Source of the DNA: DASREM01 sp035652095
GTDB lineage: Bacteria > Acidobacteriota > Terriglobia > Terriglobales > Acidobacteriaceae
Assembly (NCBI GenBank): GCA_035652095.1
Contig: DASREM010000056.1
Coordinates: forward strand, 62,001 to 126,000
Direction of reading: 5' to 3'
DNA length: 64,000 nt
This document shows, one piece after another, positions 24,753 through 33,764 of this stretch. A program made the position numbers and the translations under genes. The notes beneath the pieces were generated by a model. The model searched no databases, had not been told where the DNA came from, and saw only the letters and a list, made by a program, of their open reading frames with translations. Positions within the stretch are counted from its first letter, which is position 1, and the number at the start of each line of letters is the position of its first letter.

Positions 24753-26324
24753 TCAGAAAAGAACACCCATCATCAGATTGACTTGCTCGGCGTTCCAGTG
24801 CCCGCTGTCAATAGCGTAGGTCTGTAAATGCCGATACTCAGTCGAAAATAGCAGGTTCGATTTTGGACGATACACGAAGTTCACCAGCGCCGCACGATTG
24901 CGCACGATGGAGCCATAGTAATTCTGGCTGGAAGCATACATGCGAACATCATTCGCGAACGGATTGTCCACTCCGGTAGCCGCATTAAACTCCAGTTTTG
25001 AAGCGGCCCTTACTTTTAGCTGTGCCCATCCGCCGATGGAGTTTAGGGCCTGGATATCAGTGGTGGGCAGGATGGGGTTCCCGCTGAACAGGACGCTCCG
25101 CCCAACGCCCGCGCCAAGCGCCCCCGCACCCCGGCTGCGGTAGAACTCTGCGGTGAGGGCCAGGCGCGAACCTAGCGGCATATCAAGATCTGTCATGCCT
25201 GCCCATCCATCCACGTGGCGAGCGAACCCGTAGGACTGCCTGCTGTAATATCCGGCTGCGCCCACGGTGAGCGGCTGACCGAAAACATTTCGGGTCCACG
25301 CCACCCGGGTACCGAAGGCTGGCTGACTGGAACTCTCACCCGCGCTGGGATACCGCAGGTACTGATGGTAGGGCATCTCTCCTGTGAGGTTGTCGATGAT
25401 CCCGCCTTGGACGGTGATCCTCTGTCCTTCAGAAATATCGAAGCGATGTTCGAGTACGACCTCGGGAATCCAGCCCCAAAGATTCCCGGCATAGGACAAA
25501 GCGGGGACCGCCAGCGATGCAAACGAGGTAGGCGCGAGCGGCGAAATGAACAGGTTGTCCTGGCCTGCGATGATGGAGTCGTGAGCCCAGTCCAGATGCA
25601 TGCTTGCAATGCGCAGCCGCGCCAGTCCAAAAGTTGCGCCGTTGCCGATGCTGGGTTGTCCGCCGGCGAAGTCCAATTGGATGTTGGCGTAGGTTTTCGC
25701 GCCGGCGACTTGCGGTCCAAAAACCTCCAATCCAATTTCGGATTGCCTCAGTGTAGCCCCGAAATTGCCGCTCGGACTGAAGGGCGAAGGCGGGTTTGCC
25801 CAACTCGGAATGTCCTGATTGTCGGTGACGCCACGATTGCTGAACGCGTTTAGCAATGCGATACCAGATAAGCGCACGCGGTAGCGCGAAGCGCTCGCCA
25901 CCTTGGTCTGGTATTGGTCGTCTACCTTGCTGTTCAAAAGTTGTGTAGTGTCCTCGAGGGAGGCCAGGCGCTGCTCGATGGCGCCGTTAGTAGCCCCGGC
26001 TTGCGATTGCAGAGGGGACTCCGTGGTGTTGCCCGAGGCAAGCTGGTTCTGGGAGGCAGAGCGATAGGTTTCAAGCTGGTGCCGTAGTTCCGCGGTTTCA
26101 GCACGATACTGAGCCGATTCAGCGCGCATTTCGGCCACCGCGGAGCGCAATTCCTTGACTTGTTCCTGCAGTTGTTGAACCGCTTGCGCCATGGAGACCG
26201 TCTCGGTAGTTGACGACGGCGAGTTCGCTTGCTGCCCCCAGCAGCAAAGACTCGCGCTCAGCAGGCATGCGACAATTGTCGAGCAAATCCGCAGAAGTTT
26301 AGGGAATGCATTCCACTGCTTCAC
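24753..26324 (-). CDS. Outer-membrane porin-like protein with coiled-coil N-terminus
   Basis: A signal peptide (KQWNAFPKLLRICSTIVACLLSASLCCWGQ) leads into a coiled coil at about residues 45-100 (VQQLQEQVKELRSAVAEMRAESAQYRAETAELRHQLE), then a long beta-barrel region with GNFGATLRQSEIGLEVFGP, IIAGQDNLFISPL and a strand-like C-terminus ending in Phe (NLMMGVLF). The layout matches trimeric porins of the DcaP/phosphate-porin sort. I chose the GTG at 26324, which has GGGAGG six bases upstream; the frame is open for 50 more codons without such a site. It is 523 residues. It follows the kinase gene by 91 bases and is coupled to the cupredoxin gene. Confidence 0.75.
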   Translation of the reverse strand: MKQWNAFPKLLRICSTIVACLLSASLCCWGQQANSPSSTTETVSMAQAVQQLQEQVKELRSAVAEMRAESAQYRAETAELRHQLETYRSASQNQLASGNTTESPLQSQAGATNGAIEQRLASLEDTTQLLNSKVDDQYQTKVASASRYRVRLSGIALLNAFSNRGVTDNQDIPSWANPPSPFSPSGNFGATLRQSEIGLEVFGPQVAGAKTYANIQLDFAGGQPSIGNGATFGLARLRIASMHLDWAHDSIIAGQDNLFISPLAPTSFASLAVPALSYAGNLWGWIPEVVLEHRFDISEGQRITVQGGIIDNLTGEMPYHQYLRYPSAGESSSQPAFGTRVAWTRNVFGQPLTVGAAGYYSRQSYGFARHVDGWAGMTDLDMPLGSRLALTAEFYRSRGAGALGAGVGRSVLFSGNPILPTTDIQALNSIGGWAQLKVRAASKLEFNAATGVDNPFANDVRMYASSQNYYGSIVRNRAALVNFVYRPKSNLLFSTEYRHLQTYAIDSGHWNAEQVNLMMGVLF

Positions 26325-26415
26325 GATGCGCCTCCCGAAAAGGTAGTACATCCGCTTGCAACTCGGTGACCCTGTGAAGAACGGCAATGGACCGGTGCGG
26401 GCAACCGCTGAAAGA

Positions 26416-28230
26416 TTACTCCGATTGCGAATTTTTCGTACGGGCCAGAGGCGGTGGAACCGGCCGGTGTTCACCTCGGCTCTCGGGAGTGCCGTTCGGC
26501 GACGAGGTCAGCGGAAGGACCAACTTGAACACGGTTCCTTCGTCCGATGTCTTCTCGACGGTGACATTTCCGCCATGGTCCTGCACGATTTTATGAACCA
26601 CAGTCAAGCCTAGCCCGGTGCCATTTTCTTTCCCGTAACTCACGAAGGGTTCGAATAGACGGCCGCGAATGGTTTCTGGAATTCCGTGTCCATTATCCCC
26701 TACCCGGATCAGGACACCGTCGGAAATCTCCCGCAACTCGATATCAATGTGCCCGCGGTCGGCGGCCACGGCCTCACACGCGTTCAGTAACAGGTTGTAG
26801 AAGACGCGTTCCAGTTTGCGCGAATCGAACCACCCCGTGCTGTTGCCGACCGAAGAAACATTGATTTGCACCAGATGATACTCGGGGCGCGCACGAATGC
26901 TCTGAATTACGCGCTCCAGGGTTTCCTTCACGTTGCCATAGGTGGGCCGCAGCGATTCCCGGGTCCGCGAGAACTCCAGCAAGGAATCGATAAGGTCGGT
27001 CATGGCGTTCACGGCAATGCGGACTTCCTGGTAAAGCTCTTCGCGCTGATCCGTGGTCAGGCGGCTTTCGCAGAGAAATTCTGCGTTGGCCACGATCGCT
27101 GCCAAAGAATGCCGCAAGTCGTGTGAAATGGAGCTGGCCATGCGCCCAATGGTTGCCAGGCGCTCTGCCTCGATCAGTTCCTGCTGTGCCTTGAGCAGGT
27201 TATCCCGCATGCGCTTGAAGGCGCCCGTCACCTCGGCGACCTCGTCCCCGCCATGGGCGTCGAGCGGGTAATCAAAATCACCCTTCCCCAGTGCGCGCAC
27301 ACCTGCGACGAGGTTCCCTAACGGCCGAGTGAAAGTGTGGGATATAAGAAAAACGAGCAGGCTACCCGCAACAATGGCAGCAAACCCGAGGCCCAGAAGC
27401 AGGTGATTCAGGCTGTCGAGAAATGCCGTTGCCTGATCGTAAGACTTCAGCACGGTCAGGCGGACCGAGGGAGTTTTGTTGTTCGCGAGTTCCAGCGAGG
27501 TGCCCAGGAACCGCTCGTCGCCTAATTGCACCTCCTCCGGTTCAGCGACCCCGGCAGCAAGAACGGCCGGACGCTGTCGCGAGAGCTCCGTTTCGTGGGC
27601 CGGAGAAAGAGTGCTGCGGACAATCTTGTTGCCGTAGTAAAACGCGACCTGGCTGGCGGCAATTCGGCTGACCTGTGCGGCTACCCGATCCTCAATTTCA
27701 TAACCAATGACCAGGAAGCCCAATTGCCGGTTGTCAGAAGCAGCGCCGAAATAAATCGGTTTGAGGAAAACTTCATAGAGATGTTGGCTGCCGTACCACC
27801 AGTGTTCCGGACCCGGTTGCGTGAGGGAAGCATTAAGCGACTCCTGGGCAATCTCGCGTTCCAAGCCCGGGGTTGAGGTGTGCAGCGCGACCACGTGGCC
27901 ACTGCGGTCCGCAAGTACGAACAGGTCGCTGCCTGCGAGCTGAGACAAGCCGGTTGACGCGTCCTGGATCGTCGCCTCGTCCTGCGTGGTCATTAAGGCG
28001 CGCAGGTTCGGCATGTCGGCAAGCAGTTCGGCGGAATTGCTGAGTGTGACCTCGCGTTCCCGCTGAAAATTCTGGAAGGTGGAGACTGAGTTCTGAAGGT
28101 CGGCAAAGATGCCTTTTTTAATCTGCGCCTGCACGCTATGCCTTACGACCAGCAGACTCGTGGAGGTCAAGCCGGCGGAAATAACAAGCATGGATAGCAG
28201 GAACTTAGTCCGCATCCGCAACTTCACCAT
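26416..28230 (-). CDS. Membrane sensor histidine kinase (HAMP, HisKA, HATPase)
   Basis: This 604-residue kinase has a membrane helix near residues 8-30, a ~240-residue extracytoplasmic sensor domain of the CACHE-like type, a second helix near 270-295, a HAMP linker, and a HisKA domain with the phospho-acceptor His around residue 370 (SSISHDLRHSLAAI). ATPase boxes are NLLLNACEA (N), DNGHGIPE (G1) and GTGLGLTVVHKIV (G2). The ATG at 28230 is preceded by GGGGGC at five bases, better than the ATG at 28248. It lies 45 bases after the response regulator gene, so the two form a cognate pair. The signal is unknown, but the downstream porin and cupredoxin suggest a nutrient or metal. Confidence 0.92.
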   Translation of the reverse strand: MVKLRMRTKFLLSMLVISAGLTSTSLLVVRHSVQAQIKKGIFADLQNSVSTFQNFQREREVTLSNSAELLADMPNLRALMTTQDEATIQDASTGLSQLAGSDLFVLADRSGHVVALHTSTPGLEREIAQESLNASLTQPGPEHWWYGSQHLYEVFLKPIYFGAASDNRQLGFLVIGYEIEDRVAAQVSRIAASQVAFYYGNKIVRSTLSPAHETELSRQRPAVLAAGVAEPEEVQLGDERFLGTSLELANNKTPSVRLTVLKSYDQATAFLDSLNHLLLGLGFAAIVAGSLLVFLISHTFTRPLGNLVAGVRALGKGDFDYPLDAHGGDEVAEVTGAFKRMRDNLLKAQQELIEAERLATIGRMASSISHDLRHSLAAIVANAEFLCESRLTTDQREELYQEVRIAVNAMTDLIDSLLEFSRTRESLRPTYGNVKETLERVIQSIRARPEYHLVQINVSSVGNSTGWFDSRKLERVFYNLLLNACEAVAADRGHIDIELREISDGVLIRVGDNGHGIPETIRGRLFEPFVSYGKENGTGLGLTVVHKIVQDHGGNVTVEKTSDEGTVFKLVLPLTSSPNGTPESRGEHRPVPPPLARTKNSQSE

Positions 28231-28275
28231 GCTTTGCCCCCACGCCATTGATCGTATGACCTGCCCAGCATCTCG

Positions 28276-29049
28276 CTAACGCACGAACTTGTAGCCTACC
28301 CCATGAACGGTCCGGAAGTGGATCGGATTCGCCGGGTCCTTTTCAAGCTTTTGCCGCAACTTCAGGATGTGGTTGTCCACGGTGCGAGTGGAAGGATAAT
28401 TCTGATATCCCCACACTTCATTCAACAGCTCGTCGCGGGAGATAACCCGGTCCGGGTTCTGGACCAGGAATTTCAGCGTCTTGAACTCCTGCGCGGTCAG
28501 GGTTACGAGCTGACCCTCGCGCAGGACTTCCATCTTCACGAAATCCACGGAAATTCCAGCAAACGCGACAACATCGCCGACAGAGGTTCGAACCGTACGC
28601 CGCAAAGCTGCTCGCACCCGCGCCAGGAGCTCTCGCGGACTGAAGGGTTTCGTAACGTAGTCGTCGGCCCCTAGCTCAAGCAGCAGTACTTTGTCGGAAA
28701 CGTCGGATGCCGCGCTCAAAACAATGATGGGCAGTCCGGGCGACTGGAGCTTGATCTCACGGCATACGTCTCGTCCGGACATCGCGGGCAAACGCAGGTC
28801 CAGGACAATGGCGGCGGGCGCGGTGGAACGGAATGCTTCCAGGGCAGTCTTGCCGTCTCCGCAAATCTCGACCGCGAAGCCTTCGGCTTCAAACAGCCGT
28901 CGCAAGGCCTTCTGCACCGCGCGATCGTCTTCTACTACGAGGATACGTTCCCCCGTGCGCAGTTCGGGCACAATCGGCAGCATCTGGTCGCCCATCATGT
29001 TATGGTTCCGGGGAAGATTTGGATTCCGGGTTGTTTCGACTCGCATCAT
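28276..29049 (-). CDS. OmpR/PhoB-family response regulator
   Basis: The receiver domain covers about residues 33-150, with the acidic pair EDD (40-42), phospho-acceptor D84 (IVLDLRLP) and K134 (VTKPFSP). The C-terminal winged helix (about 160-257) has ISRDELLNEVWGY and TVDNHILKLRQKLEKDP, as in PhoB/KdpE. I chose the ATG at 29049, preceded by GGAG at five bases. A frame from 29091 adds 14 residues without a good site. It is the first gene of a minus-strand operon with its kinase, a porin and a cupredoxin protein, which it probably controls. Confidence 0.92.
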   Translation of the reverse strand: MMRVETTRNPNLPRNHNMMGDQMLPIVPELRTGERILVVEDDRAVQKALRRLFEAEGFAVEICGDGKTALEAFRSTAPAAIVLDLRLPAMSGRDVCREIKLQSPGLPIIVLSAASDVSDKVLLLELGADDYVTKPFSPRELLARVRAALRRTVRTSVGDVVAFAGISVDFVKMEVLREGQLVTLTAQEFKTLKFLVQNPDRVISRDELLNEVWGYQNYPSTRTVDNHILKLRQKLEKDPANPIHFRTVHGVGYKFVR

Positions 29050-29601
29050 AGCAACTCCATCCGTCAGTTTCTCAACATCCACATCTGTCATTTCGAAATC
29101 CAGCTTACTCTTTTGGAGCTGTCACAAGTTGCTGAGGTGTGGTATGTTGACAATCTTTTTACAAGTGCGAGACAAGCTCGGCAGACAGCAAAGACTGGGC
29201 ACGAACGCTTGTAAAAGTGAAGGTCAGTCGCTCCGGCCGTGTTTGCTAGACAGTTAACGTCTGGAACGCATACGTGCAGTGACCTGCTCATGTTGTGCAG
29301 GTTCCTGCAATATCGGGGTTACGGGCTGGGTGTGGGAAAAACAGGTTCTCGTTCAAAACACTGCACAATCGTTGCAAGTCAGGAATGGCAAACGGCGTGC
29401 TTTGCTTGCGAGACAAGGATGGTTGTCGGTTCTGTGGGGATAGCGGCGCCAACTTTCCCTCTCTTCAACTCCCCCGGGGATGGCAGGCGTTTCTCAGGGC
29501 CCATGTCGGCCCTTCTCCTTACAGTGTGCAGCGTTAAGGGCAACATCTTCCAAGGCGTTGGTTCGTAGGGCTCTGTCCACAATTAAATTTAAGGGGGCAA
29601 C
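29050..29601. other. Divergent intergenic region without a clear gene
   Basis: This separates the response regulator operon (minus) from the propeller-protein gene (plus). A near-perfect inverted repeat TTTTACAAG (29157-29165) / CTTGTAAAA (29208-29216) lies about 110-170 bases upstream of the regulator start. A short plus-strand frame near 29386-29540 contains RDKDGCRFCG, which recalls the start of an HNH endonuclease, but the rest of that domain is missing. No confident promoter was found. Confidence 0.35.
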
Positions 29602-30807
29602 ATGAGTCGAGGTCTGCGCACAAGGGTGCTCGTGTTGGGTGTCGCAGCAGTAGTGTTGTTACACGTCGCGGCATACGGGCAGGTAAACGCAGTTTACGTA
29701 GAAAGCAATCTGGGCAATGGGACGCCAAACACCATCATCGGCTACAGCAATGACGGAACCGGCAATCTCACGCCTCTTCCTGGTTCACCTTACCTGACTG
29801 GTGGCAGCGGGGTAGCGCCGCCGCCTGGGCAGGCACTCGGGGTTCAAACCGACGACGATCAGCAGATTGTCATCAATCCCGCCGGGACCTTATTGTTCGC
29901 GGTGGATGGCGGCTCCAACGACGTAGCGGTCTTCAACATCAACGCTGACGCCAGCCTCACTCCGATCGCCGGTTCGCCGTGGCCGTCGAACGGCTCTAAC
30001 CCGTCCAGCCTTGGCTTGCTCGACAATGCGCTAGGAAACGGTTCGGGCTTCCTGGTGGTGGCAAACAAATCGAGTGACGTCAACCAGCTGAATCCTCCTC
30101 CACCCAATATCAACACCTTCACTGTGGCGCCGGATGGCACGCTCACGCAAAATACGGCGTTGGGATCCACGCGGAGTCTGCCCGTAGGAGCGTCCCCATC
30201 CCAGGTGGCGATTGGAAAGAGCAAGCTGATCTTTCTCGACGAGTTCCAGGAAGTTCCCTCTTCGATCCGGGTGTTTCGCATCAAGGCCAATGGCGCTGTG
30301 GGGCTCCTCAGCACAACGCCTGTGCCGAGTGGCGATCATGTTTTCCTTGGCGAGATGATGCATCCCACCAAGGGCGTCATGTACGCCGCGCTTCCGGCAG
30401 ATAACCAGATCGGGGTTTATCGCTACAGCACAATTACCGGCGCGATGACCTTTGTGACCACCGTTCCCAACTCCGGCCTGTTGGCGTGTTGGTTTGCCAT
30501 GGATAAAGCCGCTACCCGGCTTTATACGGCGAATACCGAGTCGAACTCGGTCAGCGTCTATGACATTACCAATCCGCTGTTGCCGGTGGAGATCCAGCAC
30601 ATCTACTTGGTGGCCACCGCCGGTGACGGTGGACCCGGCAACATCGCTCTCGATCCGACCGGCCAGTTCCTGTACACGGTGAACCGCTCGGCGCTTCACG
30701 TCCTGAATGTAGCCGCCGACGGAACCCTCACCGAGTCTTTGACTCCGGTCAATATGGGCGTTCCCGACGGCAACTTCCCGTTCGGACTCGCAACTGTATT
30801 GAAGTAA
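29602..30807 (+). CDS. Exported beta-propeller protein (lactonase / YVTN family)
   Basis: A 401-residue protein with a signal peptide (SRGLRTRVLVLGVAAVVLLHVAAYGQ). The rest has repeated beta-propeller blades with phrases such as INPAGTLLFAVDGGSNDVAVFNIN, VAPDGTLTQN, AATRLYTANTESNSVSVYDI and LDPTGQFLYTVNRS, typical of the 6-phosphogluconolactonase-like/YVTN family (PF10282). A GGGGG site precedes the ATG and an intrinsic terminator follows directly, so it is monocistronic. Exported members are common in Acidobacteria. Enzymatic activity is unproven and a binding or scaffold role is equally possible. Confidence 0.85.
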   Translation: MSRGLRTRVLVLGVAAVVLLHVAAYGQVNAVYVESNLGNGTPNTIIGYSNDGTGNLTPLPGSPYLTGGSGVAPPPGQALGVQTDDDQQIVINPAGTLLFAVDGGSNDVAVFNINADASLTPIAGSPWPSNGSNPSSLGLLDNALGNGSGFLVVANKSSDVNQLNPPPPNINTFTVAPDGTLTQNTALGSTRSLPVGASPSQVAIGKSKLIFLDEFQEVPSSIRVFRIKANGAVGLLSTTPVPSGDHVFLGEMMHPTKGVMYAALPADNQIGVYRYSTITGAMTFVTTVPNSGLLACWFAMDKAATRLYTANTESNSVSVYDITNPLLPVEIQHIYLVATAGDGGPGNIALDPTGQFLYTVNRSALHVLNVAADGTLTESLTPVNMGVPDGNFPFGLATVLK

Positions 30808-30820
30808 CCGGAGTTTTTTG

Positions 30821-30850
30821 GAGGGCTGTTCGAGTCGAGCAGCCCTCTTT
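30821..30850 (+). terminator. Intrinsic terminator after the propeller gene
   Basis: GAGGGCTG (30821-30828) and CAGCCCTC (30840-30847) form a perfect 8-bp stem with an 11-base loop and a short T-run. It lies 14 bases after the stop codon at 30807. The T-run is short, so the strength is uncertain. Confidence 0.65.
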
Positions 30851-30856
30851 ACTCAT

Positions 30857-32191
30857 TCAGTCGACGGCCCGCGATGCCTTGATCTCCGCCGCCGCTCTCC
30901 GTCCACTCGCGATCGCGCCATGCACCGTCCCATTATGGCGGCTCACGTCAGTCGCTTCTCCAGCGAAAAAGAGCGTCTTGTCGATCGGATTGCCTAAGTC
31001 TTCTTCGGCGTGGTTTCCGCCCACACAAACATAGCTATAAGCCCCACGTGCGAACGGATCTGCTTCCCAGTCGTGATAGTGAACTTCAGCCAAATGGGAG
31101 CTTAACGGACCCGGAGGTTGGCTGAGCAGGCGTGCGAGAGTATCGATTGCCTTTTGGACAACCGACTCCGTGCCTTGTCCGCTGAGGCGCTCGGCGTCAG
31201 GGAAAGGAGACCAGGCGGTTAGGATCGGCAACCTGCGCGGCATGGTCGTCCACCAGGTTGGAAACCATGGTTCGCGGGAAAAGAGGAAAGCGGTATCTGA
31301 GAGCGTCCTCGAAGGTCTTTCGGGCTCTGGCTGAATGGGTTCCCAGAAACGTTCACGGAACCGCAGATTGACTCTCATCACCTTGCCCATTGCCAAATGA
31401 GCCATCGCATTACGTTTCTCGGTCGGTAGCTCGGGAGAGAACTGAATGCTGCCGGATTGCAGTACTCCCAGTGGAACCGTAATCAGGAGGCGTTTTGCCG
31501 CGAACGCAATGGGCTGATTACGCTGAAGCCCGAAAACCCTGGTTTGACCACGCGCCCACTCGATCCGCTCGACCACGGTGTTCAGTTCCGTTCGGATTGC
31601 GAGCCGCTCAAGGGTCTGGCGGAAGTATTCGACCAGCCAGCCATAGCCTTGCGGGATTCGGAAGCTGCGATGGCCGTCGATTTTGTCATCAGCCATCGCC
31701 GATTTCGCGAGCGAGTGAACGCTGATCCGCGTCGGATCGGCCGCATGAAAACCGGTTATATAGCCTAGCGCCCATTGCCGGGTCTCCTCTGAGACCCGGC
31801 CGCCTTCGCGTGCCATAAAATCGGCGAAGGATTCATCCACTCCCTCATCGCTGAGGCGGTTCAGGAGTTTGTCCACTTCGGAAAAGAAATCGCATTGCGA
31901 CAGCTTTCCACGACGGAAGCACCAGTCGTCACCTTCCATCTCTATGGGGGCGACATTCTGATTTTGTAAGATCTGCCAGATCTCGGGCGGGAGTCCATGA
32001 ATGAATTCGGCTCCTAGTTCAATTGCTGCCTGGAGGTCCGGATCGTAAAGAGTGAATATGCGTCCCCCGATGCGGTCGCGGGCCTCAACAATGAGGGGCT
32101 TCATTCCGGCTTGCGCGAGAGCAACAGATGCGGACAAGCCTGCTGCTCCCGCGCCCAGCACGAGCACATCAACCACGACCTCTGTAATCAT
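30857..32191 (-). CDS. Flavin monoamine oxidase family protein
   Basis: An FAD amine oxidase (PF01593) of 444 residues. The N-terminal Rossmann motif is VDVLVLGAGAAGLSASVALAQAG followed by VEARDRIGGRIFT, and the C-terminal flavin site is TLFFAGEATDVSRHNGTVHGAIASGRRAA. No signal peptide is seen, so it should be cytoplasmic. It may oxidise polyamines or other primary amines to aldehydes. It is divergent from a PLP aminotransferase gene, with about 290 bases between. The start at 32191 lacks a clear ribosome site. Confidence 0.87.
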   Translation of the reverse strand: MITEVVVDVLVLGAGAAGLSASVALAQAGMKPLIVEARDRIGGRIFTLYDPDLQAAIELGAEFIHGLPPEIWQILQNQNVAPIEMEGDDWCFRRGKLSQCDFFSEVDKLLNRLSDEGVDESFADFMAREGGRVSEETRQWALGYITGFHAADPTRISVHSLAKSAMADDKIDGHRSFRIPQGYGWLVEYFRQTLERLAIRTELNTVVERIEWARGQTRVFGLQRNQPIAFAAKRLLITVPLGVLQSGSIQFSPELPTEKRNAMAHLAMGKVMRVNLRFRERFWEPIQPEPERPSRTLSDTAFLFSREPWFPTWWTTMPRRLPILTAWSPFPDAERLSGQGTESVVQKAIDTLARLLSQPPGPLSSHLAEVHYHDWEADPFARGAYSYVCVGGNHAEEDLGNPIDKTLFFAGEATDVSRHNGTVHGAIASGRRAAAEIKASRAVD

Positions 32192-32247
32192 CCGTATGCT
32201 AGATGCGTCAGCATTTGATCACGCTGCCAACCCCGGTCGCCTGCACA

Positions 32248-32295
32248 CCAGCCAAGCCGAGTTTTTGACAGAAAATGTGGAAAAACGTTGGCTGG
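32248..32295. promoter_or_regulatory. 8-bp inverted repeat between divergent genes
   Basis: CCAGCCAA (32248-32255) and TTGGCTGG (32288-32295) are perfect inverted copies with a 32-base A/T-rich loop, placed between the amine oxidase and aminotransferase genes. A TTGACA stretch sits inside the loop. It may be an operator pair or an RNA hairpin. Confidence 0.3.
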
Positions 32296-32484
32296 GCCGC
32301 CTTGACAGCGGGGATTCATGCGGGTGCAACCGCTTTGCACCAGGATTGATTCAGGCGGGTTCGCCGGGCAGGAGTATTCTCTCGTCACACTCCAGGGTGA
32401 CTCCGGTCATCTTTTGCCAGCGCTGCGTCACAGAACGCCGCCCGCCAGTTGCGAGATGATGCAATATGGTTGAGGAGGAGAACG

Positions 32485-33738
32485 ATGTCGACTGCCTGGA
32501 CCTCGCGCTATGCGCAGCGAACGAAAGCACTGAAGAGTTCGGCCATCCGCGAATTACTGAAGCTCACCCAGAAACCGGAGATGATCTCGTTTGCGGGCGG
32601 CTTGCCCGCACCGGATGTCTTTCCTACCACTCGTTTCCAACAGGCATGCGAACGAGTTCTCAACGAAAACGCAAAGCAGGCGTTGCAATACGGAGCCTCG
32701 GAAGGATACGAGCCGCTGCGGGAAATGATCGCGCGCCACATTCGACGCTATGGTATCAAGGCCAAGACTGAAAACGTGCTGATCACGTCGGGGTCGCAAC
32801 AGGCTCTCGACCTGATTGGCAAGCTCCTGATCAATCCGGGGGACCGCGTCCTGGTGGAGGCGCCCACTTACCTGGGAGCCTTGCAAGCATTCAATGTTTA
32901 TGGTGCCGAGTATGTCAGCGTTCCCAGTGATGATGACGGCCTGCGAACCGATCAGCTCGAGAAGCCGTTGCGCTCAGGGCCCAAGTTCATGTATGTGTTG
33001 CCTAATTTTCAGAATCCGGGCGGCACCACGCTCTCCGAAGTGCGGCGCCACGAACTGGTGCTGCTGGCAGACCGTTACGGAGTTCCCATCGTAGAAGATG
33101 ATCCCTATGGGCAGTTGCGTTACGAGGGGGAGCATCTGACCCCGCTGGTGGTGCTCGATCGCGAGAACCTGCGCCGAGATGACGGCTACTCGCTGGGCAA
33201 CGTGATCTACCTGAGCACCTTCTCCAAGACCCTGGCCCCAGGCCTTCGTCTGGGATGGATCGTGGCCCCAACGGAGGTAATCTCCAAGCTGGTGCAATTG
33301 AAACAGGGCGCTGACCTGCACACCTCGACCTTCACCCAGTATGTCGCCTATGAGGTGGCGAAAGACGGTTTTCTCGACGAGCATGTGAAGTTGATCCGCG
33401 CCATTTATCGTGAGCGGCGCGATGTGATGCTAGAAGCTCTGAAGAAATTCTTTCCTGAAGAGGTGAAGTGGACGTATCCCAAGGGAGGGTTGTTCCTTTG
33501 GGTCACATTGCCCAAGGGAATGAACGGTCAGAAGCTTTTTGAAGAAGCGGTGCGCGAGAACGTTGCATTTGTGCCGGGCGATTGTTTTTATGCCGGGAAC
33601 GGATTTACCGAAGAAGGGTGCCGGCATTTCCGCCTGAACTTTTCCTATGGGACCCCGGAGCAGATCCAGGAAGGAATTCGCAGACTGGCCGTAGCAGTAA
33701 AACGCCAGATGCATGAAGTGATTCCCGTCCACGTCTAG
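32485..33738 (+). CDS. PLP-dependent aminotransferase, class I/II (2-aminoadipate type)
   Basis: A fold-type I aminotransferase of 417 residues related to LysN/alpha-aminoadipate and MocR-like aminotransferases without the DNA-binding domain. The PLP lysine is K248 in STFSKTLAPGLRLGW. Other sites are SGSQQALDLIG (phosphate loop), NFQNPGG and the terminal RLNFSYG substrate-binding arginine. The ATG at 32485 follows a perfect GAGGAGGAG site; the frame is open upstream but has no such signal. The exact amino donor is uncertain, with broad-specificity transamination of aromatic, branched or aminoadipate substrates being likely. Confidence 0.88.
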   Translation: MSTAWTSRYAQRTKALKSSAIRELLKLTQKPEMISFAGGLPAPDVFPTTRFQQACERVLNENAKQALQYGASEGYEPLREMIARHIRRYGIKAKTENVLITSGSQQALDLIGKLLINPGDRVLVEAPTYLGALQAFNVYGAEYVSVPSDDDGLRTDQLEKPLRSGPKFMYVLPNFQNPGGTTLSEVRRHELVLLADRYGVPIVEDDPYGQLRYEGEHLTPLVVLDRENLRRDDGYSLGNVIYLSTFSKTLAPGLRLGWIVAPTEVISKLVQLKQGADLHTSTFTQYVAYEVAKDGFLDEHVKLIRAIYRERRDVMLEALKKFFPEEVKWTYPKGGLFLWVTLPKGMNGQKLFEEAVRENVAFVPGDCFYAGNGFTEEGCRHFRLNFSYGTPEQIQEGIRRLAVAVKRQMHEVIPVHV

Positions 33739-33764
33739 AAGATTAAAACGCCATAGCAGATTGC

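Noticed and set aside
29386..29540. Frame with RDKDGCRFCG resembling the start of an HNH endonuclease
   Set aside because: Only the CxxC portion is similar. The histidine-rich core is missing and the start has no proper ribosome spacing.
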